From: Chitinophagaceae bacterium UBA3961
GTDB taxonomy: Bacteria > Bacteroidota > Bacteroidia > Chitinophagales > Chitinophagaceae
DNA: 8,534 nucleotides
Direction of reading: 5' to 3'
Assembly (NCBI GenBank): GCA_002385265.1
Contig: DGDD01000157.1
Span: 1-8,534, forward strand
Shown here: positions 1-5,698 of the stretch, in pieces
Layout: every line of letters starts with the position of its first letter
Position numbering within the stretch: the stretch's first letter is position 1
Notes under the pieces: model-generated
The model's input: the letters and a program-made list of their open reading frames with translations, nothing else
What the model was told of the DNA's origin: nothing
Database searches by the model: none
Program-made: the position numbers and the translations under genes

Positions 1-7
1 GAGTCTA

Positions 8-29
8 TCCCGTGAGGAACGATACGGGA
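8..29. repeat. Short inverted repeat, hairpin-forming
   Basis: TCCCGT at 8-13 pairs perfectly with ACGGGA at 24-29 around a 10-base loop. It lies in non-coding DNA at the left edge, next to other palindromic and purine-rich repeats, so it is probably another member of the dispersed intergenic repeats here. No run of T follows it, so a terminator is unlikely. The gene to the left is outside the window. Confidence 0.4.
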
Positions 30-48
30 CAGGCGAAGCCTTTGCGGG

Positions 49-78
49 AAGGGAGGAGACGAGGAGCGAGGAAGTACA
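49..78 (-). repeat. Purine-rich GAGGA repeat fragment, left copy 1
   Basis: The stretch GGAGACGAGGAGCGAGGA is the reverse complement of text found in the polypyrimidine array at 3376-3500, and it ends in GTACAG like the array's unit boundary. Compared with the array unit it lacks about nine bases just before the GTACAG end. It is therefore a degraded single copy of the same repeat in opposite orientation. Confidence 0.6.
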
Positions 79-112
79 GCGTTGAAGATATTATTAAATA
101 GAAGAGGTGATT

Positions 113-147
113 GTAGCTGAGGTCCGCCGTCGATTTATCGCAGCGGA
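113..147 (+). repeat. REP-like palindrome headed by GTAG, unit 1
   Basis: GTAG at 113-116 is followed by an imperfect palindrome: TCCGC at 123-127 pairs with GCGGA at 143-147, and inside it CGAT at 131-134 pairs with ATCG at 137-140 around a TT loop. A GTAG head plus an imperfect hairpin is the architecture of REP elements mobilised by RAYT (REP-associated tyrosine transposase, IS200-like) enzymes. No RAYT gene is present in the window, so the assignment rests on form alone. Confidence 0.5.
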
Positions 148-166
148 TGTAAATAGAAGTGTTCTT

Positions 167-190
167 GTAGCAACGCGATTTATCGCGTTG
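167..190 (+). repeat. REP-like palindrome headed by GTAG, unit 2
   Basis: GTAG at 167-170 is followed directly by a perfect inverted repeat: CAACGCGAT at 171-179 and ATCGCGTTG at 182-190, with a TT loop. It shares the core CGATTTATCG with unit 1, in the same orientation, 20 bases after the end of unit 1. Two head-to-tail units of this kind are typical of REP clusters between genes. Confidence 0.55.
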
Positions 191-201
191 AATGATGGAG
201 T

Positions 202-236
202 GAGGAAATACAAAAAAAGAAGGAGAGGAAAAGGGG
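202..236 (-). repeat. Purine-rich GAGGA repeat fragment, left copy 2
   Basis: GAGGAAATACA followed by a G/A-rich run ending in GGGGG matches, with gaps, the reverse complement of the array unit at 3376-3460 (TGTATTTCCTC preceded by a C/T-rich run with CCCCC). It is a second diverged copy on the left side of the window. Confidence 0.5.
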
Positions 237-291
237 GCGCTGCGATCGCTGCGTGGTTCCTGAGCTTGTCGAAGGGCCGCTGCGGTTCAAA
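237..291 (-). repeat. GC-rich dispersed repeat, left copy
   Basis: This segment contains GCGATCGCTGCG at 242-253 and ends with CTGCGGTTCAAA at 280-291. The reverse complements of both blocks recur at 3165-3176 and 3150-3161. Between them lies GGTTCCTGAGCTTGTCGAAG (255-274). Its complement, CTTCGACAAGCTCAGG, is, as far as I recall, a short intergenic repeat seen in many environmental bacterial genomes. The whole looks like a composite of common short repeats. Confidence 0.55.
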
Positions 292-300
292 ATAATAAGC

Positions 301-489
301 AACTAGAATAATTGAATATCGGAGGCTAATCTGTGGTAATCTGTTTTAATTGGTGTTATCTGTGGTCAAAAAACGAAGTTTACTACAGCCTCTCTTTGTC
401 TAACTTTTCCACCTTCTCTAACCTTTGCGAATTCCAAGCAGCATAGCTGCGTAAGAAATAAATTCACAAAAATATCATAGATTCGAATC
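301..489. other. AT-rich non-coding DNA before the WG-repeat gene
   Basis: No ORF worth calling lies here. It contains a degenerate repeat of about 10 bp: AATCTGTGGT 328-337, AATCTGTTTT 338-347, AATTGGTGTT 348-357 and ATCTGTGGTC 358-367. It resembles the AATCTGTG-type intergenic repeats I recall from Bacteroidota. The remaining sequence leads into the candidate promoter of the next gene. No stable hairpin or T-run terminator is visible. Confidence 0.5.
395..427 (+). promoter_or_regulatory. Candidate Bacteroidota-type promoter for the WG-repeat gene
   Basis: TTTG at 395-398 and TA-ACC-TTTG at 419-427 are separated by 20 bases, close to the Bacteroidota pattern of a -33 TTTG and a -7 TAnnTTTG. 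The -7 element has one extra base between TA and TTTG, so the match is imperfect. It would give a leader of roughly 55 bases to the ATG at 490. Confidence 0.25.
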
Positions 490-1134
490 ATGCAAAGGTT
501 CACATTTACAACACTTCTATTATTAGTAGCTAGTTTAGGCTTTGCACAAAATTCTGATGCGAAGCAAGAAGGCGTTGCCAGCCAACTGGAAAAAGTAGAT
601 AGTAGCATTCATCAAGTGCTCGACTATACTTTAACTCCGGAAGGCTTAGTACTTTCTCGAAGAATGGGAAAGTACGGGTATACGAATTTAAAAAAGGAAG
701 TCATTATCCCTTTTATATATGATTTTGGGGCAGGGGAATTTTCTCAAGGACTGGCATTTGTGAGAAAAGGCTTGCTCATCGGATATATTGATACAAAAGG
801 AAATGAAGTAATTCCTTTCAAGTTCAGCAACGCAAGCAATTTCAGCGAAGAACTAGCAGCGGTAGTTTTGAATGAAAAATGGGGCTATATCAATCCAAAA
901 GGAGAAACGGTGATCCCATTTGAATACGATCTTTGTTTTGAATTCTCACTTGGTCTCGCAGCAGTAAGAAAAGACGGTAAAGCAGGCTATATCAATCGCA
1001 AAGGTGAAGTTGTGATCCCCTTCATTTATGAGGCGAACGGAACATTTTCTAAAAAACTGAAACTGGCAACGGTAAAAAAAGACGGAGTTTGGTTTCAAAT
1101 AGATCTAAATGGAAATAAAATAAGTTCTAATTAG
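490..1134 (+). CDS. Exported WG-repeat protein
   Basis: A 214-residue protein with an N-terminal signal peptide (residues 1-19, hydrophobic TTLLLLVASLGFA, probable cleavage in FA-QN). A linker is followed by four beta-repeats of about 35 residues at 61-95, 96-129, 130-163 and 164-199, plus a partial fifth at 200-212. Each follows the pattern xGYIxxKGExVIPFxYxxxxxFSxGLAxVxKxG, which is the WG (KWG) repeat family. Only the third copy keeps the literal WG (131-132); the others have YG, IG and AG. Such proteins are common in Bacteroidota and are thought to be extracytoplasmic binding or scaffold modules; no enzyme activity is known to me. The ATG at 490 is chosen because it directly precedes the signal peptide. 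There is no clear Shine-Dalgarno site and no operon partner, since 142 bases separate it from the next gene. The family assignment is secure; the function is unknown. Confidence 0.88.
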   Translation: MQRFTFTTLLLLVASLGFAQNSDAKQEGVASQLEKVDSSIHQVLDYTLTPEGLVLSRRMGKYGYTNLKKEVIIPFIYDFGAGEFSQGLAFVRKGLLIGYIDTKGNEVIPFKFSNASNFSEELAAVVLNEKWGYINPKGETVIPFEYDLCFEFSLGLAAVRKDGKAGYINRKGEVVIPFIYEANGTFSKKLKLATVKKDGVWFQIDLNGNKISSN

Positions 1135-1153
1135 CCCTTTTTACATTTCGTTC

Positions 1154-1161
1154 TATGTTTG
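1154..1161 (+). promoter_or_regulatory. Candidate -7 element upstream of the MFS gene
   Basis: TATGTTTG matches TAnnTTTG exactly. No good TTTG -33 element stands 19-21 bases before it, so support is weak. If real, it would give a leader of just over 100 bases containing the hairpin at 1224-1260. Confidence 0.2.
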
Positions 1162-1223
1162 AGTAGTTGAGCTATGCTGCCTGCCTTTTTGATCAATAAA
1201 ACAATACGCTTCTTGTATTAAAC

Positions 1224-1260
1224 ATTCTTCGTTCTTTTTGAATTAAGATCGAACAAGAAT
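1224..1260 (+). promoter_or_regulatory. Leader hairpin just before the MFS start codon
   Basis: ATTCTT-c-GTTC at 1224-1234 pairs with GAACAAGAAT at 1251-1260: ten base pairs with a single bulged C and a 16-base AT-rich loop. It ends 16 bases before the TTG start of the transporter gene. It could be a regulator binding site or an mRNA structure affecting initiation. It is not followed by a T run, so a terminator is unlikely. Confidence 0.4.
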
Positions 1261-1276
1261 TGGTTAACTTCATTGC

Positions 1277-2449
1277 TTGAATACAAAATTACCTATCATT
1301 GTTATTGCTCAATTCTTCTGCACATCGGCGTGGTTCGCAGTGAATGCCGTGATGAAAGAGATATTGGTCCAATTGAACATACCCATAGCGAATCTTGCGC
1401 ATTTAACGACAGCAGTTCAACTTGGCTTTATTCTTGGCACCCTTGTATTTGCAAGTTTGTCTATTGCAGATCGCTACTCACCTTCGAAAGTATTTTTTGT
1501 ATCTGCACTTTTGGGCGCCCTCTTTAATTTAGGAATCCTAATTCCCGAAATTAATTTTTCTATTGCGTTCGCATTTCGGGTGGCCACCGGATTCTTTCTG
1601 GCCGGCATCTATCCGGTGGGAATGAAAATAGCTGCAGATTATTTCCAAGCAGGTTTAGGCAAATCCCTCGGCTTTTTAGTGGGTGCGCTGGTTCTCGGAA
1701 CAGCTTTCCCTCATTTGCTTAAATCCTTGAGCCTAGGTTTGAACTGGTCAATAGTCTTATTATCCACCAGTGCGTTATCGGTAATAGGTGGGCTCTGTAT
1801 TTTCGTATTGGTACCGGATGGCCCTTATCGAAAGGCCGGACAAGGATTTCAATTGAACGCTTTTCTTTCTGGTTTTAAAATTCCGGAATTTAGAAGCGCA
1901 GCCATCGGCTATTTTGGTCACATGTGGGAATTGTATGCATTCTGGACCTTCCTTCCATTGATCTTAGAACGATATCTTTTACTTCATCCAATCCATCATT
2001 TTTCAGTCTCATTTTGGTCTTTTTGTATAATAGCCACCGGCTTTATTTCTTGTGCCGCTGCGGGCATTGCTTCTCAAAAAAGACCTCCCCGAAAAATAGC
2101 GCTTCTATCGCTCATGGTATCTGGCGTATGTTGCTTGCTAACTCCTTTGATGGTATCCCAACCATCTACTTTTCTCCTTTTCCTTTTCCTTTTCACTTGG
2201 GGATTCAGTGTAGTGGCTGATTCACCGATGTTTTCAACGCTCATTGCCGGTTCTGTTCCCAATACAATCAAGGGTTCATCGCTTACAATAGTTAATTGTA
2301 TTGGATTTTCAATCACCATTGTCAGCATTCAACTCCTTCGATTTTTGATCGGTAATCACCATTCAATTGAGACTTTATTACCACTATTAGCAATTGGTCC
2401 AATTGTTGGAATAGCAACACTTGTAAAAGGAACAGCAATTTCAAAGTAA
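1277..2449 (+). CDS. Major facilitator superfamily (MFS) transporter
   Basis: A 390-residue inner-membrane protein with about 12 hydrophobic helices, the normal size of an MFS carrier. The TM2-TM3 loop has ASLSIADRYSPSKVFF (59-74), a recognisable form of MFS motif A. Other MFS-like segments are RVATGFFLAGIYPVGMK (101-117), GYFGHMWELYAFWTFLP (211-227) and WGFSVVADSPMFSTL (308-322). The substrate cannot be told from the sequence. The start is TTG: the frame is closed by TAA at 1265-1267 and there is no ATG before M26, which would remove most of TM1. The TTG at 1277 keeps TM1 whole (PIIVIAQFFCTSAWF). A rare start codon preceded by a hairpin suggests low expression or control at translation. It stands alone, 142 bases after one gene and 113 before the next. 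Confidence 0.88.
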   Translation: MNTKLPIIVIAQFFCTSAWFAVNAVMKEILVQLNIPIANLAHLTTAVQLGFILGTLVFASLSIADRYSPSKVFFVSALLGALFNLGILIPEINFSIAFAFRVATGFFLAGIYPVGMKIAADYFQAGLGKSLGFLVGALVLGTAFPHLLKSLSLGLNWSIVLLSTSALSVIGGLCIFVLVPDGPYRKAGQGFQLNAFLSGFKIPEFRSAAIGYFGHMWELYAFWTFLPLILERYLLLHPIHHFSVSFWSFCIIATGFISCAAAGIASQKRPPRKIALLSLMVSGVCCLLTPLMVSQPSTFLLFLFLFTWGFSVVADSPMFSTLIAGSVPNTIKGSSLTIVNCIGFSITIVSIQLLRFLIGNHHSIETLLPLLAIGPIVGIATLVKGTAISK

Positions 2450-2487
2450 GTAGTATCAAATTCTCGAGTAAGGTCGACATTCATTTT

Positions 2488-2510
2488 AGTCATGAAAGTT
2501 TATGACTTTC
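2488..2510. promoter_or_regulatory. Two overlapping, mutually exclusive short hairpins
   Basis: AGTCAT at 2488-2493 pairs with ATGACT at 2502-2507 (8-base loop). Alternatively GAAAGT at 2494-2499 pairs with ACTTTC at 2505-2510 (5-base loop). The two stems share bases 2505-2507, so only one can form at a time. The site lies between the MFS stop and the candidate promoter of the next gene. It may be an operator or part of the 3' end of the MFS transcript; the arms are short and chance is possible. Confidence 0.3.
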
Positions 2511-2530
2511 CAATCAATGAATTAATTTTG
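2499..2530 (+). promoter_or_regulatory. Candidate promoter of the small helical-protein gene
   Basis: TAATTTTG at 2523-2530 matches TAnnTTTG exactly. TTTA at 2499-2502, three of four bases of the -33 TTTG, lies 20 bases before it. The resulting leader to the ATG at 2563 would be about 25 bases. The -33 half overlaps the hairpins at 2488-2510, so a protein bound there could affect transcription. Confidence 0.35.
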
Positions 2531-2562
2531 CTACTACTTCAATCAATACCTTAATATTTGCT

Positions 2563-3036
2563 ATGAAAAGAGGATTTGTATTGTTATTAGTTATTATAGT
2601 GGCAGCAGTAGCATACTTTTATAGTTCGGGAACTAAAGCAAAGAAGAAATCAGATGAACTGTTGGAAGCTTTCAAGTCAGTGGATTCTGATTTGAAAAAA
2701 AATGAAGAAAAAGCAACAGAAACATTGAGTGAAAAATCCAAGCAAGACGATACGCTGTCCGAATTAAAATCATTGATAGTTTTCAAATTACAGTTTATTA
2801 AACAGCAGTTGGAAAAAGATGTAAAAATTTCTGAAAAACCCTGGAAAGAACTGTATCCACTATTAGTAAGTTTCAATCAAAAAGCCTCGCCATCAGAAAA
2901 GCAACCCATATTACAGCTTACTCCTGCGCAGCAACCAAGCTTTGAAAACTGGTATTATTCTTATTTAGAAAACCAACCCAAGGAAGTGCAGATAACTTAT
3001 GTGAATTTTCTACTTTACAAAATCAACTCTAATTAA
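2563..3036 (+). CDS. Small membrane-anchored helical protein, possibly GldM N-domain-like
   Basis: A 157-residue protein with one N-terminal transmembrane helix (about 4-20), a KAKKK basic patch (25-29) after it, and then a mostly helical, charged body. There is no lipobox and no clear cleavage site, so it is probably an anchored periplasmic protein. ELLEAFKSVDSDLKK (32-46), just after the membrane helix, looks like the start of the GldM N-terminal domain, where a sequence of the type EVLDAFKLVDxGL follows the membrane helix. The C-terminal part (W130, P139, then TYVNFLLYKI) resembles the last helix of that domain. GldM is the energy-coupling partner of GldL in the type IX secretion and gliding machine and is several times longer, so this would be a stand-alone fragment-like relative. 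The resemblance is from memory and may be no more than shared helix composition. It is probably transcribed alone. Confidence 0.75.
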   Translation: MKRGFVLLLVIIVAAVAYFYSSGTKAKKKSDELLEAFKSVDSDLKKNEEKATETLSEKSKQDDTLSELKSLIVFKLQFIKQQLEKDVKISEKPWKELYPLLVSFNQKASPSEKQPILQLTPAQQPSFENWYYSYLENQPKEVQITYVNFLLYKINSN

Positions 3037-3128
3037 GGAAACCTCCCTGTGTATCTTTTCTTTCTTCGTTATCGATCTTCCATTTTTCCCTGCACCTTAT
3101 ACTTCTAAGTGTTCCCTCTACCACAAAG

Positions 3129-3152
3129 CGTGAAGAAGTCACGAATTTTTTT
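3129..3152 (+). terminator. Terminator-like hairpin with T run
   Basis: CGTGA at 3129-3133 and TCACG at 3139-3143 form a five-pair stem with a five-base loop, followed after AA by seven Ts (3146-3152). It could end the transcript of the gene stopping at 3036, about 90 bases upstream. The stem is short and may simply belong to the repeat that follows. Confidence 0.3.
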
Positions 3153-3203
3153 GAACCGCAGCGACGCAGCGATCGCGGCGGCTTCGCAGCGACAAGGCAG
3201 CGT
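3150..3203 (+). repeat. GC-rich dispersed repeat, right copy, inverted relative to the left copy
   Basis: TTTGAACCGCAG at 3150-3161 and CGCAGCGATCGC at 3165-3176 are exact reverse complements of 280-291 and 242-253. Between and after these come repeated CGCAGCG-type words (GCAGCGACGCAGCG and GCAGCGACAAGGCAGCG). The pattern looks like the GAACCGCAGCGACGCAGCG intergenic repeats I recall from other Bacteroidota genomes. Confidence 0.6.
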
Positions 3204-3308
3204 AAAATCCTTTCCTCCACCGAAGGCGGAATAACACCTACTCAACCTGACTACGGGCTGTTCAATTATTAATTATTACTTGTTAATTCTTACATAGTAC
3301 CTTCTCTT

Positions 3309-3513
3309 CATTTCCTCTTATCCTCGTTTCCTCGCCTCCTGCCCTCCCTCTGTTCCTCCCCCTCTTCCTTCTCTGTATTTCCTCTTCTCCTCGCTCCTCG
3401 TCTCCTCGCCTCCTGTCCTCCCCCTGTTCCTCCCCCTCCTCCTTCTCTGTATTTCCTCTTCTCCTCGCTCCTCGTTTCCTCGTCTCCTGTTCTTTTATTC
3501 CTTATCTTCATAC
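3309..3513 (+). repeat. Polypyrimidine tandem array, three units of 67-74 bp
   Basis: Three tandem copies of a C/T-rich unit whose start is marked by ATTTCCTCTT, at 3310, 3377 and 3451. Copies 2 and 3 are 74 bases apart; copy 1 is seven bases shorter because it lacks one GCTCCTC-like piece. Copies 2 and 3 agree almost perfectly for their first 40 bases, then copy 3 diverges after 3490. Nearly every base on the + strand is C or T, with isolated G in CTCG and CTGT. The array ends about 20 bases before the aminotransferase start codon. Diverged copies in opposite orientation occur at 49-78 and 202-236. Confidence 0.8.
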
Positions 3514-3532
3514 CACACCTACCTCAACTCCC

Positions 3533-4645
3533 ATGGCAACAAACAGAAGAGCCCTCCTCAAACAAATTGGACTAGGCATAGCAGGTATTGGATTCTCAAC
3601 TCAAGAAACCTTTGCATCTGACCAGGAATTGTTTGGCGATTTTCAGGCAGACCCCATTCCAGGGCTGCGACTGAGTTCAAATGAAAATCCATATGGACCT
3701 TCACCACTTGCGCGACAAGCATTTGCAAAATATTCTAACGCCAGCAATAGGTATAGCTGGACGCTAGGGCCGGCCCTGATTGCAGCCATTGCCAAAAAAA
3801 CAGCAGTAGCGACTGAGAATGTGTTATTAGGAGCCGGATCAACTGAAATATTAGACCTTGTTTGCAAATTGGCCGCCTCAGAAAAGGGAAATTTCATCGT
3901 TGGCTTTCCCAGCTATCCTTATTGGAGCATTACTGCTGAAACAGCGGGTTTGAAAAAACTGACGGTACCATTAACGGTGGATAAAAAACTGGATCTCCCG
4001 GCGATGCAAAAAGCCATCACCCCGGAAACTCGACTGATCTATGTATGCAATCCCAACAATCCATCCGGCACTGTTCACAAAAGAAACGATCTGGAACAAT
4101 TTGTTCTAGAAGCATCGAAAACAGCTATTGTATTAATAGACGAAGCCTATATTGATTTCTCTACTGAAAAATCGATGGTAGATCTCGCTGCTAAAAACGA
4201 TAATATTATTGTAGCGCGTACCTTCTCTAAAATCTATGGATTGGCGGGTGCCAGAGTAGGGTTCGGTGTAGCCACTAAGAAAAGAATTGAACAGTTGAGC
4301 GAAATTCAATCCTGGCCCAACGGCAGCACCAGCGTGGCTTCTACCGCCGCTGCCCTTGCATCACTCAACGATCTTAAGTTCGTTCAAGACAGCTATCGAT
4401 TGATTTCAGAAGCTAGAGCCTACACTATAAAAGAACTCGAAAAACTTGGAATGATCGTCATCCCATCCACTACCAGCTTTGTCTACTTCTCGATTAAGAA
4501 TTTTAAGAAAGACTATTTCAAGATTCTTGAAACCAATAAAATTGAAGGAACTGGATTATATGAAGAAGAAGGCAAATGGACGCGCATAACTGTGGGAACG
4601 ATGAAAGAAATGCAACGCTTTATCAACTATTTGCAAGTTAAATAA
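3533..4645 (+). CDS. Tat-exported HisC-like PLP aminotransferase
   Basis: A 370-residue class I/II (fold type I) aminotransferase closest in motifs to histidinol-phosphate aminotransferases. Visible landmarks are SSNENPYGPSP (48-58), the PLP-binding CNPNNPSG (172-179, N176), DEAYIDF (203-209, with D203 on the pyridine nitrogen and Y206 on the ring hydroxyl), the Schiff-base lysine K233 in ARTFSKIYGLAGARVGF (phosphate-binding R241), and a C-terminal R351 in RITVGT that would hold the substrate carboxylate. All key residues are present, so it should be active. Unlike true HisC it begins with NRRALLK (4-10), a hydrophobic stretch and ETFA-SD, a probable twin-arginine signal cleaved near residue 28. 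Tat export of a folded, PLP-loaded enzyme is sensible. The amino donor and substrate are unknown, and a role in histidine synthesis is unlikely. First gene of an apparent operon; the next gene starts 8 bases on. Confidence 0.9.
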   Translation: MATNRRALLKQIGLGIAGIGFSTQETFASDQELFGDFQADPIPGLRLSSNENPYGPSPLARQAFAKYSNASNRYSWTLGPALIAAIAKKTAVATENVLLGAGSTEILDLVCKLAASEKGNFIVGFPSYPYWSITAETAGLKKLTVPLTVDKKLDLPAMQKAITPETRLIYVCNPNNPSGTVHKRNDLEQFVLEASKTAIVLIDEAYIDFSTEKSMVDLAAKNDNIIVARTFSKIYGLAGARVGFGVATKKRIEQLSEIQSWPNGSTSVASTAAALASLNDLKFVQDSYRLISEARAYTIKELEKLGMIVIPSTTSFVYFSIKNFKKDYFKILETNKIEGTGLYEEEGKWTRITVGTMKEMQRFINYLQVK

Positions 4646-4653
4646 ACTGCATC

Positions 4654-5685
4654 GTGAGTTTAAGAAGCATATATTTAGTGTGTGGAGCATTGTTTGCATT
4701 TGGTTCGGCTATTTCTCAAGCCAATAGCCCTTATCGCAATCTTGTTTTCGAAGGTGCCGGAATTCGAGGGATCGCTTATTCGGGTGTGATCAAAGAACTG
4801 GAAACTCGAAAAATACTTACATCTATTGAAAACGTTGGAGGCACTTCTGCAGGCGCTATCACAGCCATGATGTTATCGCTTGGCTACACTTCTGAGGAAA
4901 TTTTTAAAATAATCGCCGATACCAAATTTGAAAAATTCAACGACGGCCAATACTTTTTCATCGGAGGTATGCATCGGTTTAAAAAACGGTATGGATGGTA
5001 CCGTTCAAAAGCGTTTACGAAATGGCTGGAAACCATTATTGAACAGAAAACGGGCAATGCCGATATACGCTTTTCAGAACTCAAAGATCGTGGATTCAAA
5101 AATCTATATGTAACCGCAACTTGTTTAAATCAACAAAAATTGGTGGTACTATCGGCAGCCAACTATCCAACTATGAAAATCAAAGATGCCGTTCGCATTT
5201 CGATGTCGGTGCCCTTTTATTTCGAAGCAAGCTTTGTTGATTCGGTTGGCACAATAATAGAAAAACCTAAGAACAGTGCGGGTTTAGATATCATGGTAGA
5301 CGGAGGCATTTTAGGAAACTTCCCCATTTTCATATTCGATCAACAAACACTTAATTCCAAAGGAATCAACGAACGAGTTTTTAATACTTCAACCATTGGA
5401 ATTCGTATTGATACGGATGAACAAATTGCACAAGATAAACTAAATCCGCAGCTTACTCCTGTTTTCATTAATAAGTTGAGCGATTATGTTCAAGCGTTCT
5501 ATAATATTGTTTTGGAGAATTTGAATCGAAATCAATTGGCGCCTGAAGATTGGCAGCGAACAATATCGGTATCGAATGTAGGTATTGGACCAAAGATCAA
5601 GCGTTTAAGTCAAAAACAGAAGCTATCTTTGATGGAAAGCGGCGAAAAAGCCGCTCGTGAATATTTTGAGCGCTCGAAGAGCTAA
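4654..5685 (+). CDS. Exported patatin-like phospholipase
   Basis: A 343-residue patatin-family lipid acyl hydrolase with a signal peptide (about 1-23, cleavage near SQA-NS). The oxyanion-hole loop is EGAGIRG (33-39, a variant of GGGxRG), the nucleophile elbow is GGTSAG (62-67, Ser65) and the catalytic aspartate is in DGG (D216), so the Ser-Asp dyad is complete. It should cleave acyl esters of lipids in the periplasm or at the outer membrane. Nothing indicates an autotransporter barrel or a C-terminal type IX sorting domain. The start is GTG at 4654, since the next methionine in frame (M72) lies after the active serine. It follows the aminotransferase by 8 bases and precedes the next gene by 13, so co-transcription is very likely. 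Patatins of the CapV/CBASS type lack signal peptides, and no nucleotidyltransferase is nearby, so a defence role is not supported. Confidence 0.9.
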   Translation: MSLRSIYLVCGALFAFGSAISQANSPYRNLVFEGAGIRGIAYSGVIKELETRKILTSIENVGGTSAGAITAMMLSLGYTSEEIFKIIADTKFEKFNDGQYFFIGGMHRFKKRYGWYRSKAFTKWLETIIEQKTGNADIRFSELKDRGFKNLYVTATCLNQQKLVVLSAANYPTMKIKDAVRISMSVPFYFEASFVDSVGTIIEKPKNSAGLDIMVDGGILGNFPIFIFDQQTLNSKGINERVFNTSTIGIRIDTDEQIAQDKLNPQLTPVFINKLSDYVQAFYNIVLENLNRNQLAPEDWQRTISVSNVGIGPKIKRLSQKQKLSLMESGEKAAREYFERSKS

Positions 5686-5698
5686 AACTAAGAACCAG

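Larger units (their letters stand above)
3037..3532. other. Gene-free repeat block before the aminotransferase gene
   Basis: About 500 bases without a credible gene. In order it contains a terminator-like hairpin (3129-3152), a GC-rich repeat with GAACCGCAGCGACGCAGCG (3153-3171), an AT-rich TTAATTATTACTTGTTAATT stretch near 3270-3287, and the polypyrimidine array (3309-3513). Two ORFs on the minus strand here have repeat-derived, low-complexity translations. No exact TAnnTTTG element was found, so the promoter of the downstream operon is not located. Confidence 0.7.

Noticed and set aside
242..249. GCGATCGC octamer, as in cyanobacterial HIP1
   Set aside because: It appears here only within the GC-rich repeat (also 3169-3176), and the genes are of Bacteroidota type, not cyanobacterial.
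107..295. A 62-residue + strand ORF
   Set aside because: It lies across the REP-like palindromes and GC-rich repeat, and its translation (basic, low complexity) is what those repeats would give by chance.
2552..2560. TA-ATA-TTTG as a promoter -7 element with TTTG at 2527
   Set aside because: It would put the transcription start at or inside the start codon at 2563 and needs an extra base in the element; the exact TAATTTTG at 2523-2530 fits better.
3029..3220. A 63-residue minus-strand ORF
   Set aside because: It covers the terminator-like hairpin and the GC-rich repeat, has no domain, and overlaps the end of the upstream gene on the other strand.
3308..3511. A 67-residue minus-strand ORF rich in Arg, Glu and Gly
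   Set aside because: It is the translation of the purine-rich strand of the tandem array; the protein repeats follow the DNA repeats and there is no start context.
3309..3513. CRISPR array
   Set aside because: The units are contiguous, low-complexity C/T repeats without unique spacers, and no cas gene is near.
4654..5685. Patatin as a CBASS-type (CapV) defence effector
   Set aside because: It has a signal peptide and its neighbours are an aminotransferase and a small membrane protein; no cyclic nucleotide synthase or other defence gene is present.
5657..5698. Earlier ATG for the four-helix membrane protein
   Set aside because: It overlaps the patatin gene and adds a charged tail (SARRAKTKNQ); the ATG at 5699 gives a normal start before TM1.
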